A stretch of 64,000 nucleotides of DNA from Pseudoduganella umbonata (GCF_014192225.1 NZ_JACHXS010000002.1:806001-870000); one strand, 5' to 3'; shown: positions 1 through 9,067, counted from the first letter of the stretch. A program made the numbers and translations. Notes: generated by a model not told the origin, from the letters alone.

Positions 1-1
1 G

Positions 2-544
2 TCAGGGGAGCAATTCAGAAGGTACCGATCCGAAGGTACGGGAGCCGGAATGCCAGTCCGCCAGCTTGAACAGCAGCGTAGTCTGGAGCTTGGCCGGATC
101 AGGCTCGATGGAGGGGTTATTGTCATGAACCTCCAGGCGGCAAGCGAATTTTTCTCCGTCCGGCGTCTCGTGACTGTCCCACCTCAAGCCCTTTTCCCTG
201 GCCCAGCCGACCAGCATGGCAGTGACATCCATCAGGTCTGCGTAAGGTCCTGTGTAGGTGAGGCTGGCATAGCGGCCGGCGGGAAGTTCGCCTTCGATCA
301 GCCGCCCCGATGGCGGTATGGCCGCGTCGCTGGTCATGCCGACCTCGATCTCGAGGCGGGGCATGTCGATCAGGTTGAATTTGATGAACTCCATGCCGTC
401 CGGCGCTGCGCCGGCACGCGCGAATGCTGAAAAAAGTTCATCGAAAGCAGGATCCATCGCATCGTCGAATGGAATGGAAACGGGAAGGCGGACGGCGATG
501 TAGCGTTGGGCGGTCCGGTGGATGATGCGAGGGATGGTGAGCAT
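2..544 (-). CDS. GyrI-like effector-binding domain protein
   Basis: This 180-residue protein is a stand-alone GyrI-like/AraC effector-binding fold. It has the opening segment with RYIAVRLPVSIPF, a central EVGMTSD stretch, and LPAGRYASLTYTGPYADL followed by an amphipathic helix, all typical of the family. No DNA-binding domain is attached, so it is not itself a transcription factor. Such single-domain proteins bind small hydrophobic ligands or, like SbmC/GyrI, protect gyrase; which applies here cannot be told. The start is the ATG at 544 and the stop lies at the window edge, so the gene is complete. It is separated from the upstream peptidase operon by a long perfect hairpin. Confidence 0.75.
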   Translation of the reverse strand: MLTIPRIIHRTAQRYIAVRLPVSIPFDDAMDPAFDELFSAFARAGAAPDGMEFIKFNLIDMPRLEIEVGMTSDAAIPPSGRLIEGELPAGRYASLTYTGPYADLMDVTAMLVGWAREKGLRWDSHETPDGEKFACRLEVHDNNPSIEPDPAKLQTTLLFKLADWHSGSRTFGSVPSELLP

Positions 545-676
545 CGGGCAATCTCCAGTTGGCTATCCAGTTGTCTGTATAGACGGACAGCGGTGCCGGA
601 AATCGACACGAGTGCCGGTTTTTTTGCCGGAGCGGAGGATGCCGGCAGCAGGGGGCCGCGGCCGCTGGATGCCCCT

Positions 677-727
677 GGTGTCAGGCACTTTTTCCGGACG
701 AATCACCCGGAAAAGGTGCCTGGCACC
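677..727. repeat. Long intergenic hairpin with GGTGYCAGGCACY arms
   Basis: Two 21-base arms (677-697 and 707-727) pair completely apart from two G-T wobbles, around a 9-base loop. Each arm carries GGTGYCAGGCACY followed by a T-run and CCGG. There is no U-tract after the stem in either direction, so it looks more like an interspersed palindromic repeat than a classical terminator, though it sits 3' of the peptidase operon. A related GGTGACAGACACC motif occurs three times near 63.6 kb. The rest of 545-751 shows no gene. Confidence 0.7.
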
Positions 728-751
728 GGTTTGCACGCATGACGCTACAGC

Positions 752-1243
752 TCAAGGCAGCCGCTGCTCTTCCTTTGCAGCGGTAAATGTCAGCGTGGCG
801 GCGGCCCGCCCGGCACTGCCGCCGACGTTGACGGTGTTGATCTGCGCGGGCAGGAAATCGGTCAGCACACCGTTTTTCAGCACCGCACCCGCCGGCACGG
901 CGGTGTTGTCGACCTGCTGGTACACGGTGATCGTATCGGCGCTGGCCTTGATGCCCACCCATTGCAGCGGCACGCGCCGGCCCTTCACGGTCAGCACGAA
1001 GCGCCTGTCCAGGTAGCGCCGCAGCGCTTCCTGGTCTCCGTCGAGGCCCAGGTCGATCTGGCGGCCGTGCAGCCGGGTCAGCAGCGCTTCCACGTCGTGC
1101 GCGGTGTACGTGTGCACGATTTCCGTGTTGCCGGTGTCGGCGTTGTAGCCGATGTCCGCCAGGCCCATGTGGTAATTGTGGGCCGCGGCGGCGCCGGAGA
1201 GCAGTGCCGCCGCGAGGGCGGCCTTCCTGAGCCAGTGCAGCAT
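752..1243 (-). CDS. Small exported protein, DUF6702-like
   Basis: This is a 163-residue protein with an N-terminal signal peptide (LRKAALAAALLSGAAAA, cleavage near residue 21). The motif HNYHMGLADIGYNADTGNTEIVHTYTAHD at the mature N-terminus is typical of the DUF6702 group of periplasmic proteins. Its ATG overlaps the stop of the upstream M1 peptidase gene by one base (TAATG), so the two are almost certainly translationally coupled. Members of this family are often found beside M1-type peptidases, which suggests a helper role in peptide breakdown or in the peptidase's localisation. That role is inference; no catalytic motif is visible. Confidence 0.65.
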   Translation of the reverse strand: MLHWLRKAALAAALLSGAAAAHNYHMGLADIGYNADTGNTEIVHTYTAHDVEALLTRLHGRQIDLGLDGDQEALRRYLDRRFVLTVKGRRVPLQWVGIKASADTITVYQQVDNTAVPAGAVLKNGVLTDFLPAQINTVNVGGSAGRAAATLTFTAAKEEQRLP

Positions 1244-3831
1244 TATTTTCGCGGCTCCGGCGCCTGGCCCTGCGGCTTAGTCTGCGGCTGAGTCTGCGGC
1301 TGATCTTGTGGCTCACCCTGCGGCTGGTTCTGGGACTGTTCCTGCGCGGCAGGACGCAGTTGCTGCGTTTCCGCCTGCTGCTTGGCCGCGGCGCCGTTGG
1401 CGGGAGTGCCGTTGGCGGGGGCAGCCGAGCCGGCAGGCTTCGCCTCGGCCTTCTCCTTCTCGTCACCCTTCAGCGGCGCGTTGAAATCCTTCATCATGTC
1501 GTTCGGCTTGCGCTCCATCTTGAACAGTTCCAGGCGCGAAGGCGTGGCCCTGCGCGGCCACGCATTGTTGCTGGTGTCGATGTCGGCGGTTTCCCAGTAC
1601 GGGTCCTGTGCCAGCGCCGTTACCGGCTCGTCCGTCACCAGCAGCTTGGTGACCTTCTTCGGCGAGAAGCGCCACACTTCGGCCGGTACCCGTTCGATGT
1701 ACTTCTTGCCCGACTTCAGCGTGACTTCCAGGATCAGCGGCATCACCAGGCCGCCCTTGTTGGTGAAGTCGACCAGGTAGATGTATTTGCCCTCCTTCAG
1801 CAGGTCCTTCTGCCATGGCTCCAGGCCTTCCAGCGCCTCGCGATACTTGTTGCGGTCGGCGTTGGTCACCGTGAACTGGTCGTGCTCGTTGTAGAAATCC
1901 TTCAGCTCCGGATGGCGGTCGATGCGGCGCTCCATGCCTTCGTTGCGCTGGTCCGTGATCGACACGGGTTCCTCGGCCTTGCGGGCGCGCGCCCACGCCT
2001 TCTCGATTTCCGGATCCTTCGTGCTGATATTGAACTCGGTGATGTTGTCCAGGCTGATGTCGACCGCATCCGTCGTGTAGAACCAGCCGCGCCAGAACCA
2101 GTCGAGGTCCGTGCCGGAGGCGTCTTCCATGGTGCGGAAGAAGTCGGCCGGGGTGGGGCGCTTGAACTTCCAGCGGCGCGCATATTCGCGGAACGCATGG
2201 TCGAACAGTTCGCGGCCCAGGATGGTTTCGCGCAGGATGTTCAGCGCGGTGGCCGGCTTGGCGTAGGCGTTGTTGCCGAACTGGAGCAGCGACTCCGAGT
2301 TCGTCATGATCGGTACCTGGTTAGCCGAGCGCATGTAGGCGGTGATGTCGCGCGGGTCGCCGCGGCCGATCGGGAAGTCCTTTTCCCACGCCTGCACCGC
2401 CAGGTATTCGACGAACGAGTTCAGGCCCTCGTCCATCCAGGTCCACTGGCGCTCGTCCGAATTGACGATCATCGGGAAGTAGTTGTGGCCCACTTCGTGG
2501 ATGATCACCGCGATCAGGCCATACTTGGTGCGCTGCGAGTAAGTCAGTTCGCCGGTCTTCTTGTCCTTCGTCGGGCGCGGACCGTTGAACGAGATCATCG
2601 GGTATTCCATGCCGCCCACCGGGCCGTTCACCGAAATGGCGATCGGGTATGGATAGTCGAAGCTGTACTTGTTGTACTGCTCGATGGTGTGGATGATCGA
2701 TGGCGTGGAATAGCGTTCCCACAGCGGGTTGCCTTCCTTCGGGTAGTACGACATGGCCAGCACGTTGGTGCCATCCTTCTTGTAGCCCTGCGCATCCCAG
2801 ATGAACTTGCGCGACGAGGCAAACGCGAAATCGCGCACGTTCTTCGCCTTGAAGTGCCAGGTCTTGGTGGCTTTGCTGACCGCGCCGTTTCCACCTTTCT
2901 CCGCCGCTTCCGCTTCCGCCTGCGTGACGATCAGCACCGGCTTGCTCGCCGTGCGCGCCTTCGCCAGGCGGTCGCGCTGGGCCGCCGTCAGCACGTCGCC
3001 GGGATTCTGCAGTTCGCCGGTCGAGGCCACGATATGGTCGGCCGGCACCGTGATCTTCACGTCGTAGTCGCCGAATTCAAGCGTGAATTCGCCGGAGCCG
3101 AGGAATTGCTTGTGCTGCCAGCCCGCCACGTCGTAGTACGCCGCCATGCGCGGGAACCACTGGGCGATCTCGAACAGCGCGTTCTTGTCGTCTTCAAAAT
3201 ATTCGTAGCCGGAGCGGCCGCCGAGCACCTTCTGCTCGTTGATCTTGTACGACCAGTCGATGCCGAAGCTCACCTTGTCGCCCGGTTTCAGCGGCGACGG
3301 CAGGTCGATGCGCATCATGGTGCCGTTGACAACATACTTCAGCGGCGCGCCGCCGGCGGTGCGGATGTTCGACAGCTTGAAGCCGCCGTCGAATTCGCGG
3401 CCCGTCAGCACGCTGCGCAAGCCTTCGAACTTGGCGCCGCCTTCCTCGCCCTGCGGCTTCATCCACGCTTCGCGCGACGGCGCGGTCTGCACGCGGCGCG
3501 CATCCGAATCGGGCTTGTAGATGTTCTGGTCCAGCTGGAGCCACAGGTAAGTCAGCGTGTCCGGCGAATTATTGTGGTACGTGACCTGTTCCGTGCCCGA
3601 GATCGAGCGGTTGGCTTCGTCCAGCGTGGCGCGGATGGTGTAGTCGGCGCGTTGTTGCCAGTACTGGTGGCCGGGCGCGCCGGAAGCGGTGCGGTACGGC
3701 GTGGCGGTGGGCAGCAGCTCGTCGAGCTGGCGGAACTTGTCGTCGAACTTGCCGGCAGGCGGCTCGGCGGCGATGACGGAGGCAGCCAGGCTGGCGGCGA
3801 TGACAGTAGTGACGATACGCAGGCGCTTCAT
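1243..3831 (-). CDS. M1 family metallopeptidase (exported aminopeptidase)
   Basis: This is an 862-residue zinc peptidase of the gluzincin M1 family. The zinc site is H445-E-V-G-H449 with the third ligand E468 nineteen residues downstream (WMDEGLNSF), the exact M1 spacing. A signal peptide (residues 1-21, ending ASVIAA) points to the periplasm. The exopeptidase G-x-M-E-N motif appears as GGMEYP (MEY for MEN), as in the cold-active, longer M1 subgroup. The last 70 or so residues are a low-complexity Ala/Pro/Gln tail with repeated PQxQ units. It is the first gene of a two-gene operon with the DUF6702-like protein. The start is the ATG at 3831, directly before the signal sequence. Confidence 0.9.
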   Translation of the reverse strand: MKRLRIVTTVIAASLAASVIAAEPPAGKFDDKFRQLDELLPTATPYRTASGAPGHQYWQQRADYTIRATLDEANRSISGTEQVTYHNNSPDTLTYLWLQLDQNIYKPDSDARRVQTAPSREAWMKPQGEEGGAKFEGLRSVLTGREFDGGFKLSNIRTAGGAPLKYVVNGTMMRIDLPSPLKPGDKVSFGIDWSYKINEQKVLGGRSGYEYFEDDKNALFEIAQWFPRMAAYYDVAGWQHKQFLGSGEFTLEFGDYDVKITVPADHIVASTGELQNPGDVLTAAQRDRLAKARTASKPVLIVTQAEAEAAEKGGNGAVSKATKTWHFKAKNVRDFAFASSRKFIWDAQGYKKDGTNVLAMSYYPKEGNPLWERYSTPSIIHTIEQYNKYSFDYPYPIAISVNGPVGGMEYPMISFNGPRPTKDKKTGELTYSQRTKYGLIAVIIHEVGHNYFPMIVNSDERQWTWMDEGLNSFVEYLAVQAWEKDFPIGRGDPRDITAYMRSANQVPIMTNSESLLQFGNNAYAKPATALNILRETILGRELFDHAFREYARRWKFKRPTPADFFRTMEDASGTDLDWFWRGWFYTTDAVDISLDNITEFNISTKDPEIEKAWARARKAEEPVSITDQRNEGMERRIDRHPELKDFYNEHDQFTVTNADRNKYREALEGLEPWQKDLLKEGKYIYLVDFTNKGGLVMPLILEVTLKSGKKYIERVPAEVWRFSPKKVTKLLVTDEPVTALAQDPYWETADIDTSNNAWPRRATPSRLELFKMERKPNDMMKDFNAPLKGDEKEKAEAKPAGSAAPANGTPANGAAAKQQAETQQLRPAAQEQSQNQPQGEPQDQPQTQPQTKPQGQAPEPRK

Positions 3832-4174
3832 TGATACCCCAGGGCAGTGAGGGTGCCGCGCCGTGCCGGGTCTGGCCGGGCGATACTCCTTCGTGTTTTT
3901 GTGGAAACAGCCGAGGTATTCTAAGCGCGCTCGTCAGTTCATGCAGGCGGCCTGTTTGTAACAAACATGAAACATTGCGGAAGAAGAGATGCCGCGCGGG
4001 ACAGGGGGCGGACGTCCGTGCCGGACAGTGTGCGCGGGAAGCGGCGCCACTGCCGGGCTGGCGCCGGACGTCCGCTGTCCGGCCGGGTATCAGGGGCAGG
4101 GCGGGGAACGCAGGGCCGGGCCGGCAGCGGATCGCGAGAAAGCCGCCGCGGTGTCGTTTTGCCGCGACGTCTGC
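3832..4174. other. Intergenic region with inverted repeat GCCGGACAG/CTGTCCGGC
   Basis: No gene is visible in this 343-bp gap. It should hold the promoter of the M1 operon on its left side. On the right, 3' of the MarR gene, GCCGGACAG (4020-4028) and CTGTCCGGC (4075-4083) can pair. Each half lies beside a palindromic GGACGTCCG (4010-4018 and 4066-4074), so the block is a GC-rich hairpin region, possibly a terminator without a U-tract. Confidence 0.4.
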
Positions 4175-4636
4175 TCAGCTCGCGTCGGCCAGGCTGGAGC
4201 GCAACGAATCGAGCCGTGCCTTCAAATCCTTTACCTGGTCCAGGTTGCACTGGCTGGCCGCCAGCACGCAGGCGGGAATTTCCTTTGCCCCTTCGCGCAG
4301 CGTATCGCCCTTCGGCGTCAGCGCGATGATGACCTGGCGTTCGTCGTTCGCGCAGCGCGTGCGCGTGATCAGTTCGGCCAGTTCCATGCGCTTCAGCAGC
4401 GGAGTCAGCGTGGCCGAGTCGAGGAACAGCTTGTCGCCGAGCTCGCTCACGGTCTGCTCGTTCCGTTCCCACAGCACCATCATGACCAGGTACTGCGAGT
4501 ACGTAAGGTCGAGCTTGCGCAGCAATTTTCGGTAAACCTTGTTCATCGCCAGCGAAGTGGAGTACAGCGCAAAGCACAGCTGGTCGTCCAGTTGCGGAAC
4601 GTGCGGCGGGAATGGCGGGGGAGTCGGCGTTTTCAT
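4175..4636 (-). CDS. ohrR: MarR-family regulator, OhrR type (organic peroxide sensor)
   Basis: This 153-residue winged-helix MarR protein has the OhrR signature [13 protein letters not shown], with the peroxide-sensing cysteine at C21. Two further cysteines near the C-terminus (C123, C130) fit the two-cysteine OhrR mechanism, in which the sensor Cys forms an intersubunit disulfide and the dimer releases DNA. The recognition helix region is [12 protein letters not shown] and the wing follows at [15 protein letters not shown]. The usual partner gene ohr is not adjacent; the neighbour upstream is an unrelated small Cys-rich protein. The start is the ATG at 4636, with a dyad TAGAT-N8-ATCTA just upstream that may serve autoregulation. 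Confidence 0.8.
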   Translation of the reverse strand: MKTPTPPPFPPHVPQLDDQLCFALYSTSLAMNKVYRKLLRKLDLTYSQYLVMMVLWERNEQTVSELGDKLFLDSATLTPLLKRMELAELITRTRCANDERQVIIALTPKGDTLREGAKEIPACVLAASQCNLDQVKDLKARLDSLRSSLADAS

Positions 4637-4646
4637 GTCGCCAGTA

Positions 4647-4664
4647 TAGATAGTGTGCGATCTA
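4647..4664. promoter_or_regulatory. Possible OhrR operator
   Basis: TAGAT-N8-ATCTA lies 11-28 bases upstream of the OhrR-type start codon, where binding would block transcription or ribosome access. MarR-family repressors usually bind such dyads in their own promoters. The sequence does not match the best-known OhrR box closely, so assignment rests on position and symmetry. Confidence 0.35.
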
Positions 4665-4767
4665 ATTGCAACCTACTTTTGAGCGGACGAATGTGCTTGC
4701 AAGCGGGCGCCGATTTGGCTATGGTGTTCAGGCCCGTCTTTCCCCCTGGCGGGCCAGGAGGCTCACA

Positions 4768-5094
4768 ATGAATCGTGCAAGCAACCATGCAGAATTGCGA
4801 GGAAACTCGCACCAGGCGCAGCCGTCCGACCAACGGCACGACGCGGCCCATTTGTACCTCGTTCAACTCGACCCGCAGACCGTGGTCGATGGGGTGCGTT
4901 ACGACGACACCTATCTCGCGGACGAAATCCGTACCTGCGGCACCATGCGTGAAACCTGCCCCGTATGTGCCGAAGGCCATCTGCAGCTGGTATTGCGGCA
5001 GAAGAGCGTGCGGGTTCCGCACCTGTTCTGCCTGGAATGCACACGCTGCTTTGGCGCCTTTCTCGCAGATGGCACTCCCGCACTGATCGAGTAA
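4768..5094 (+). CDS. Small Cys-rich (zinc-ribbon-like) protein, function unknown
   Basis: This 108-residue protein starts at the ATG 8 bases after AGGAG (4756-4760). The in-frame upstream alternative lacks a ribosome site. The C-terminal half has a CPVC pair and, about 27 residues on, CLECTRC, a spacing suited to a zinc ribbon. The first 50 residues are polar and include YLVQLDPQTVVDGVRYDDTYL. It is read divergently from the OhrR-type regulator. I do not recognise the family and propose only metal binding. Confidence 0.6.
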   Translation: MNRASNHAELRGNSHQAQPSDQRHDAAHLYLVQLDPQTVVDGVRYDDTYLADEIRTCGTMRETCPVCAEGHLQLVLRQKSVRVPHLFCLECTRCFGAFLADGTPALIE

Positions 5095-5330
5095 GCACAC
5101 TGATCGAGTAAGCCATTATGCAGGTGTAATACCCCAGGGGTAATACCGCAGCAGTACTACCTCCGGGGTAACAGCTCAAGGCGCTTTGTATTTCCTGCTT
5201 TCAGGCAGAGCGCCGTTTCCCCGCTGCTTCCCGCCGCCGGATACAGCCCCGCTGTTCCGGCGCGCACCTGTTCGCGTGCAACCCCCATGCTATAGTCACT
5301 TGCAGCATATAAGCACAAGCAGGGGAAGCA

Positions 5331-7589
5331 ATGCGTGCACAAGGTTACCTTGCCTTCGCCGTCGGGATCTGCCTGACCGCGTGGGCATGCCTGTTCGCGA
5401 TGGAAACGCAGGACCGGCAGATCGCCGACCGCTTCAGCCATGACACGGACAAGGTGGCGCGCGATACCGAGGCGCGCCTGAAGACCTATTTCGACACGCT
5501 GCTGGCGATCCGCGGCACGTTCGCCGTGCACGGGCCGGTCAGCCGCGGCGACTTCCACCGCTACGTCAACGAACTGCACCTGGCCGACCGCTATCCGGGC
5601 TTCCAGGCGATCCAGTGGGTCCTGCGCGTGCCGGACGATGAACTGGCCCGGCACCTGGCCGCCGTGCGCGCCGATACCGACGTCGAGCCGGCCGGCTATC
5701 CAGCCTACCGCGTGCATCCCACCATCGTGCGCGGCGACCATTTCCCGGTCGTCTATACCGAGCCGATGGCCGGTAACGAAAACGCGTTCGGGCTGGACCT
5801 GGCCGCACTGCCGGCCCACCTGCGCGCGCTGGAACTGGGCCGCGATACCGGCGAAGTGGTGGCCACCGAACGCATCACGCTGGTGCAGGATGCCAGTGGC
5901 CAGCCCGGCTTCATCGCCCGCCTGCCGGTCTACCGCAAGAATGCGCCGCTGGGCACGGTGGAGCAGCGCCGCGCGGCACTGGTGGGCTTCGTGGCGATCG
6001 TGTTCCGTGTCAACGACCTGATGCGCGAAGTGCTCGACCCGCAGATCCTGGGCCACCTTCACGTGGTCATCCATGATACCGGCTACATGCTGGACGCCAC
6101 CCCGCCCGCGCCGGGGATCGACGGCCTGCTGTTCGACAGCGCCGGCAAGCTGGGCGGCCGGCGTGCGGCGCGTGCCGTCGTGCCGGGGCTGGTGTCGAAG
6201 GCGGTGCTGAACGTGGGCCAGCGCCGCTGGCTGGTCCAGGTGGCGGGCTACGACGGCGTGCGCTACGGGCGCGACCGCGGCACGATCTGGCTGATCGGCG
6301 GCTGCGGTTTCCTCATCAGCGCGCTGATCGGCGTGCTGCTGGTCACGCTGCAGCGCCGCCGCGCACTGGCGCAAACGCTGCGCGCCGCGCTGCAGGAGCA
6401 GGGCGCGCTGCAGGACAGCGCGGTGGTCGGCATCGGCCTGTTCTCGGATGGCCGCGTGGTGCGCTGCAACCGCGGCCTGGAAGAAATGCTGGGTTATCCG
6501 CAGGGCGCACTGGCGGGGCTTTCGACGGCGCGGCTGATACAGGAAGCGCCGGAAGCCCCGGACCCGTTCGTGTGCGGCCCGGCCGGCCAGCGGATGCACC
6601 GCGAGCTGGAGCTGACCCGGCGCGATGGCGGCACCATGTGGTGCATCGTCAACGGGCGTATGCTGGACCGGCAGGCGCCCGACAAGGGCTGCGTCTGGGT
6701 GCTGTGCGATATCAGCGACCGCCGCCGTACCGAGGCCGCGCTGGCGCAGCAGAAGGAGCAGGTCGAACAGGCGCACCGCGAGCTGTCCGACGTGCTGGAC
6801 CGGCTGCGGCAGGCGCAGGATACGCTCGTCACATCCGAGAAGATGGCATCGCTGGGGGCGCTGGTGGCCGGCATCGCGCACGAGCTGAACACGCCCATCG
6901 GCAACAGCCTGCTGACGGCCACCGCGCTGGGCGACATGGTGACGGACTTCCAGCGCCAGCTCGATGGGCCGGGCATCCGGCGCTCGGCGCTGGAAGCGCA
7001 CCTGGACGATGCGAAGACCGCCTGCGACATCATCGCCGGCTCGCTCGGCAAGGCGGCCGACCTGATCACGTCGTTCAAGCAGGTGGCGGTGGACCAGGCA
7101 TCCGACCAGCGGCGCCGCTTCGACCTGGCCGGCGTGGTCCGCGATACGCTGGCGACCTTCGCGGCCCAGCTGCGGCGCGCCGGCTGCGCGACCCGGGTGG
7201 AGGTGCCGGACAACCTCGACTTCGACTCCTACCCCGGCGGCGTCAGCCAGGTGCTCAGCAACCTGATCAACAACGCCCTGCTGCACGCCTTCGATGGCCG
7301 CCCGCAAGGCCTGGTCACCATCGCCGCCCGGCCGCTGGCCGACGGCATGGCCGAGCTGCGTTTCAGCGACGACGGCGTGGGCATGAGCGGCCGCACGCTG
7401 CACCAGATCTACGATCCGTTCTTCACCACCAAGATGGGGCAGGGCGGGTCCGGGCTGGGCATGAACATCGTCTACAACATCGTCACCGGCGTCCTGAAAG
7501 GCAGCATTCGCGTGGAGTCGATGCCGGGCAGCGGCACGACCGTCGTCATCACGCTGCCGCGCACGGTGCCGAGCGCCGCCGCTGCCTGA
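5331..7589 (+). CDS. CHASE-PAS hybrid membrane sensor histidine kinase
   Basis: This 752-residue sensor has an N-terminal membrane helix (residues 5-23), a periplasmic CHASE domain (about 45-300, with YPGFQAIQWV and the downstream VVYTEPM segment), and a second helix at about 317-340. A cytoplasmic PAS domain (about 363-460), a coiled coil and the kinase core follow. The phosphoacceptor is H517 in GIAHELNTPIG. The ATPase N-box is N644-LINNAL, followed by DDGVGMSG and a G-box GQGGSGLGMNI. The H-box/HNT pattern places it in the HisKA group whose PAS is linked by a coiled coil. No response regulator is adjacent, so the output is unknown. The start at 5331 has GGGGAAG six bases upstream. Confidence 0.88.
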   Translation: MRAQGYLAFAVGICLTAWACLFAMETQDRQIADRFSHDTDKVARDTEARLKTYFDTLLAIRGTFAVHGPVSRGDFHRYVNELHLADRYPGFQAIQWVLRVPDDELARHLAAVRADTDVEPAGYPAYRVHPTIVRGDHFPVVYTEPMAGNENAFGLDLAALPAHLRALELGRDTGEVVATERITLVQDASGQPGFIARLPVYRKNAPLGTVEQRRAALVGFVAIVFRVNDLMREVLDPQILGHLHVVIHDTGYMLDATPPAPGIDGLLFDSAGKLGGRRAARAVVPGLVSKAVLNVGQRRWLVQVAGYDGVRYGRDRGTIWLIGGCGFLISALIGVLLVTLQRRRALAQTLRAALQEQGALQDSAVVGIGLFSDGRVVRCNRGLEEMLGYPQGALAGLSTARLIQEAPEAPDPFVCGPAGQRMHRELELTRRDGGTMWCIVNGRMLDRQAPDKGCVWVLCDISDRRRTEAALAQQKEQVEQAHRELSDVLDRLRQAQDTLVTSEKMASLGALVAGIAHELNTPIGNSLLTATALGDMVTDFQRQLDGPGIRRSALEAHLDDAKTACDIIAGSLGKAADLITSFKQVAVDQASDQRRRFDLAGVVRDTLATFAAQLRRAGCATRVEVPDNLDFDSYPGGVSQVLSNLINNALLHAFDGRPQGLVTIAARPLADGMAELRFSDDGVGMSGRTLHQIYDPFFTTKMGQGGSGLGMNIVYNIVTGVLKGSIRVESMPGSGTTVVITLPRTVPSAAAA

Positions 7590-7613
7590 GTTCGCCGTTA
7601 CGGGTGCGCCCCA

Positions 7614-7621
7614 CAGGGAAA
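7614..7621. repeat. Target site duplication, left (CAGGGAAA)
   Basis: CAGGGAAA directly precedes the left end of the IS and is repeated exactly at 8747-8754. Eight bases is the duplication length of IS1595-family elements. Confidence 0.9.
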
Positions 7622-8746
7622 GGCGCTGTTCGCTTTAACTGAGGGAACTTCGCCCCGGAACCACTGTCTGATCTCCTGTTGAGATACTTCATGTATATCA
7701 GGAGGCCGTATGGGTGCAGCAGAGCTCGGCGCCGTCATCGCGGCGCTCGCGAAACTCCAGCTTTCCGAGGATGAGATCGCCTTGCTGCAAGGCGCGCTCG
7801 CCACTTTCATGCAACCGGGCCAGTGCCTGCGCCTGATCGAGGAAGGCGCCGGCAGACCTGCATGTCCGGTGTGCGGCAATCCACGGTGCCACCGCTGCGG
7901 CCATGCCAATGGTTTGCAACGTTATCGCTGCGTGGTGTGCCGGCGCAGCTTCAACGCCCTGACCGGCACGCCGCTGGCGCGCCTGCGGCTGCGCGACAAA
8001 TGGCTGCCGTACCTGCAATGCCTGATCGACTCGACCACCGTGCGCGCCGCGGCGGAACGGGTCGCGGTCGCCAGGTCCACCAGCTTCCGGTGGCGCCACC
8101 GCTTCATTGCCGGCGTGCGCCGGGAACCGCGGCCACAGTTATCGGGCGTCGTCGAAGCAGATGAAACCTATCATCTCGAATCGCAAAAGGGCTCGCGCCA
8201 CATGGGCCGCCCACCCCGCCAGCGCGGCGGTAAAGCCAGCCGGCGCGGCATCAGCAAGCAGTTCGACTGCATCCTTGTCGCCCGCGACCGCAATCGGCAA
8301 ACCTGCGACTTCGTCACCGGCCGCGGCCCGGTCAGTGCCAGCCAGCTGGCGCAGCACCTGCGACCGGTGCTGGCGCCGGACGTGTTACTCGTCACCGATT
8401 CCGCCAGGTCATACCAGGCCTTCGCGCAGCGAGCAGGGATCACGCACGAAACCGTGAATGTGAAGGCGGGCATCCGGGCGCGCGGCGCGATCCATATCCA
8501 GAACGTGAACGGATGGCACAGTCGCTTCAAGACCTGGCTGCGGCGCTTCAATGGTGTCGCGAGCCGCTACCTGGCCAACTACACAGGCTGGCAACGCGTG
8601 CTTGATGCGGCGGTATTAACAACGCCGAGGCAGTGGCTCGGCGTTGCCGTGGAAAAATTCAGCGGATGAGTCCGGCACTTCGAGACAACAGAACGGGTAA
8701 AAAGTTCCGTACCGACAGGAAATGTCGAGCCAACGCGAACAGCGCC
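7622..8746 (+). mobile_element. Insertion sequence, IS1595 family, intact copy (1125 bp)
   Basis: The element is bounded by inverted ends beginning GGCGCTGTTCGC (left, 7622) and its complement GCGAACAGCGCC (right, to 8746), and by an 8-bp target duplication CAGGGAAA on both sides. It carries one transposase gene. A second copy lies in opposite orientation at 47297-48503. The insertion falls between the histidine kinase stop and the nitrite-channel gene and breaks no visible gene. Confidence 0.93.
7710..8669 (+). CDS. IS1595-family transposase
   Basis: This is a 319-residue DDE-type transposase. The N-terminus has a zinc-ribbon-like cluster (CPVCGNPRCHRCG then CVVC, about residues 52-80), followed by a helix-turn-helix-like stretch. 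The catalytic region starts with D151 in VEADETY, the second acidic residue is D230 in VTDSARSY, and the third position falls in the NVNGWHSRFKTWLRRF segment, the N/H-type ending common in ISXO2-like enzymes. All catalytic residues are present, so this copy could be active. The ATG follows AGGAGG at short spacing, inside the element. Confidence 0.92.
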   Translation: MGAAELGAVIAALAKLQLSEDEIALLQGALATFMQPGQCLRLIEEGAGRPACPVCGNPRCHRCGHANGLQRYRCVVCRRSFNALTGTPLARLRLRDKWLPYLQCLIDSTTVRAAAERVAVARSTSFRWRHRFIAGVRREPRPQLSGVVEADETYHLESQKGSRHMGRPPRQRGGKASRRGISKQFDCILVARDRNRQTCDFVTGRGPVSASQLAQHLRPVLAPDVLLVTDSARSYQAFAQRAGITHETVNVKAGIRARGAIHIQNVNGWHSRFKTWLRRFNGVASRYLANYTGWQRVLDAAVLTTPRQWLGVAVEKFSG

Positions 8747-8754
8747 CAGGGAAA
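8747..8754. repeat. Target site duplication, right (CAGGGAAA)
   Basis: Exact repeat of 7614-7621, proving transposition at this site. Confidence 0.9.
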
Positions 8755-9067
8755 ATGCTCCCGGATGGGGCAGGGCGTTGTGCTGGGAAAATAGTGCTGC
8801 ACGGCTACGCATAGGCGAAACAACTCTATTCGACAGTACGCTCCGCAATCGCACAGCGCGGTCCCGGCTGGTGCGTGGCTGCACCATCGCATGGCGTGGT
8901 GTGCCAAGGCCGTGCACCGCAGGCATGAACGCCAGCCCTGTCGAGCTCGGACGCTTGCAGGCCCCACAGTAGGCACCGCAGTAGCCCCCGCGGGCAGGCC
9001 CACTTCTTGCTCTCCTTCAAATAAAGAGCGCTCAGCTCACTGACCAAAACCAAACAAGGGGAAAAAC
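8755..9067 (+). other. Leader region of the nitrite-channel gene with tandem hairpins
   Basis: This 313-bp stretch has no convincing gene. Two small hairpins stand in tandem: GGTGC-N6-GCACC (8870-8885) and GGTGTGC-N7-GTGCACC (8898-8918). They could belong to a structured 5' leader. The hexanucleotide loop does not carry the A1/G4 pattern of ANTAR-type nitrate leaders. The ribosome site AAGGGG precedes the ATG at 9068. Confidence 0.35.

Noticed and set aside
1306..3834. 842-codon plus-strand frame opposite the M1 peptidase
   Set aside because: Arg/Val-rich shadow; the zinc site and signal peptide are on the minus strand.
5121..5170. TACCCC-A-GGGGTA palindrome and repeated TAATACC after the small Cys-rich gene
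   Set aside because: Short, lacks a U-tract and has no partner elsewhere in the window; not enough to call a site.
8755..9067. ANTAR/NasT-type nitrate leader
   Set aside because: Tandem hairpins exist but the loops lack the required A1 and G4 pattern and no clear terminator follows.
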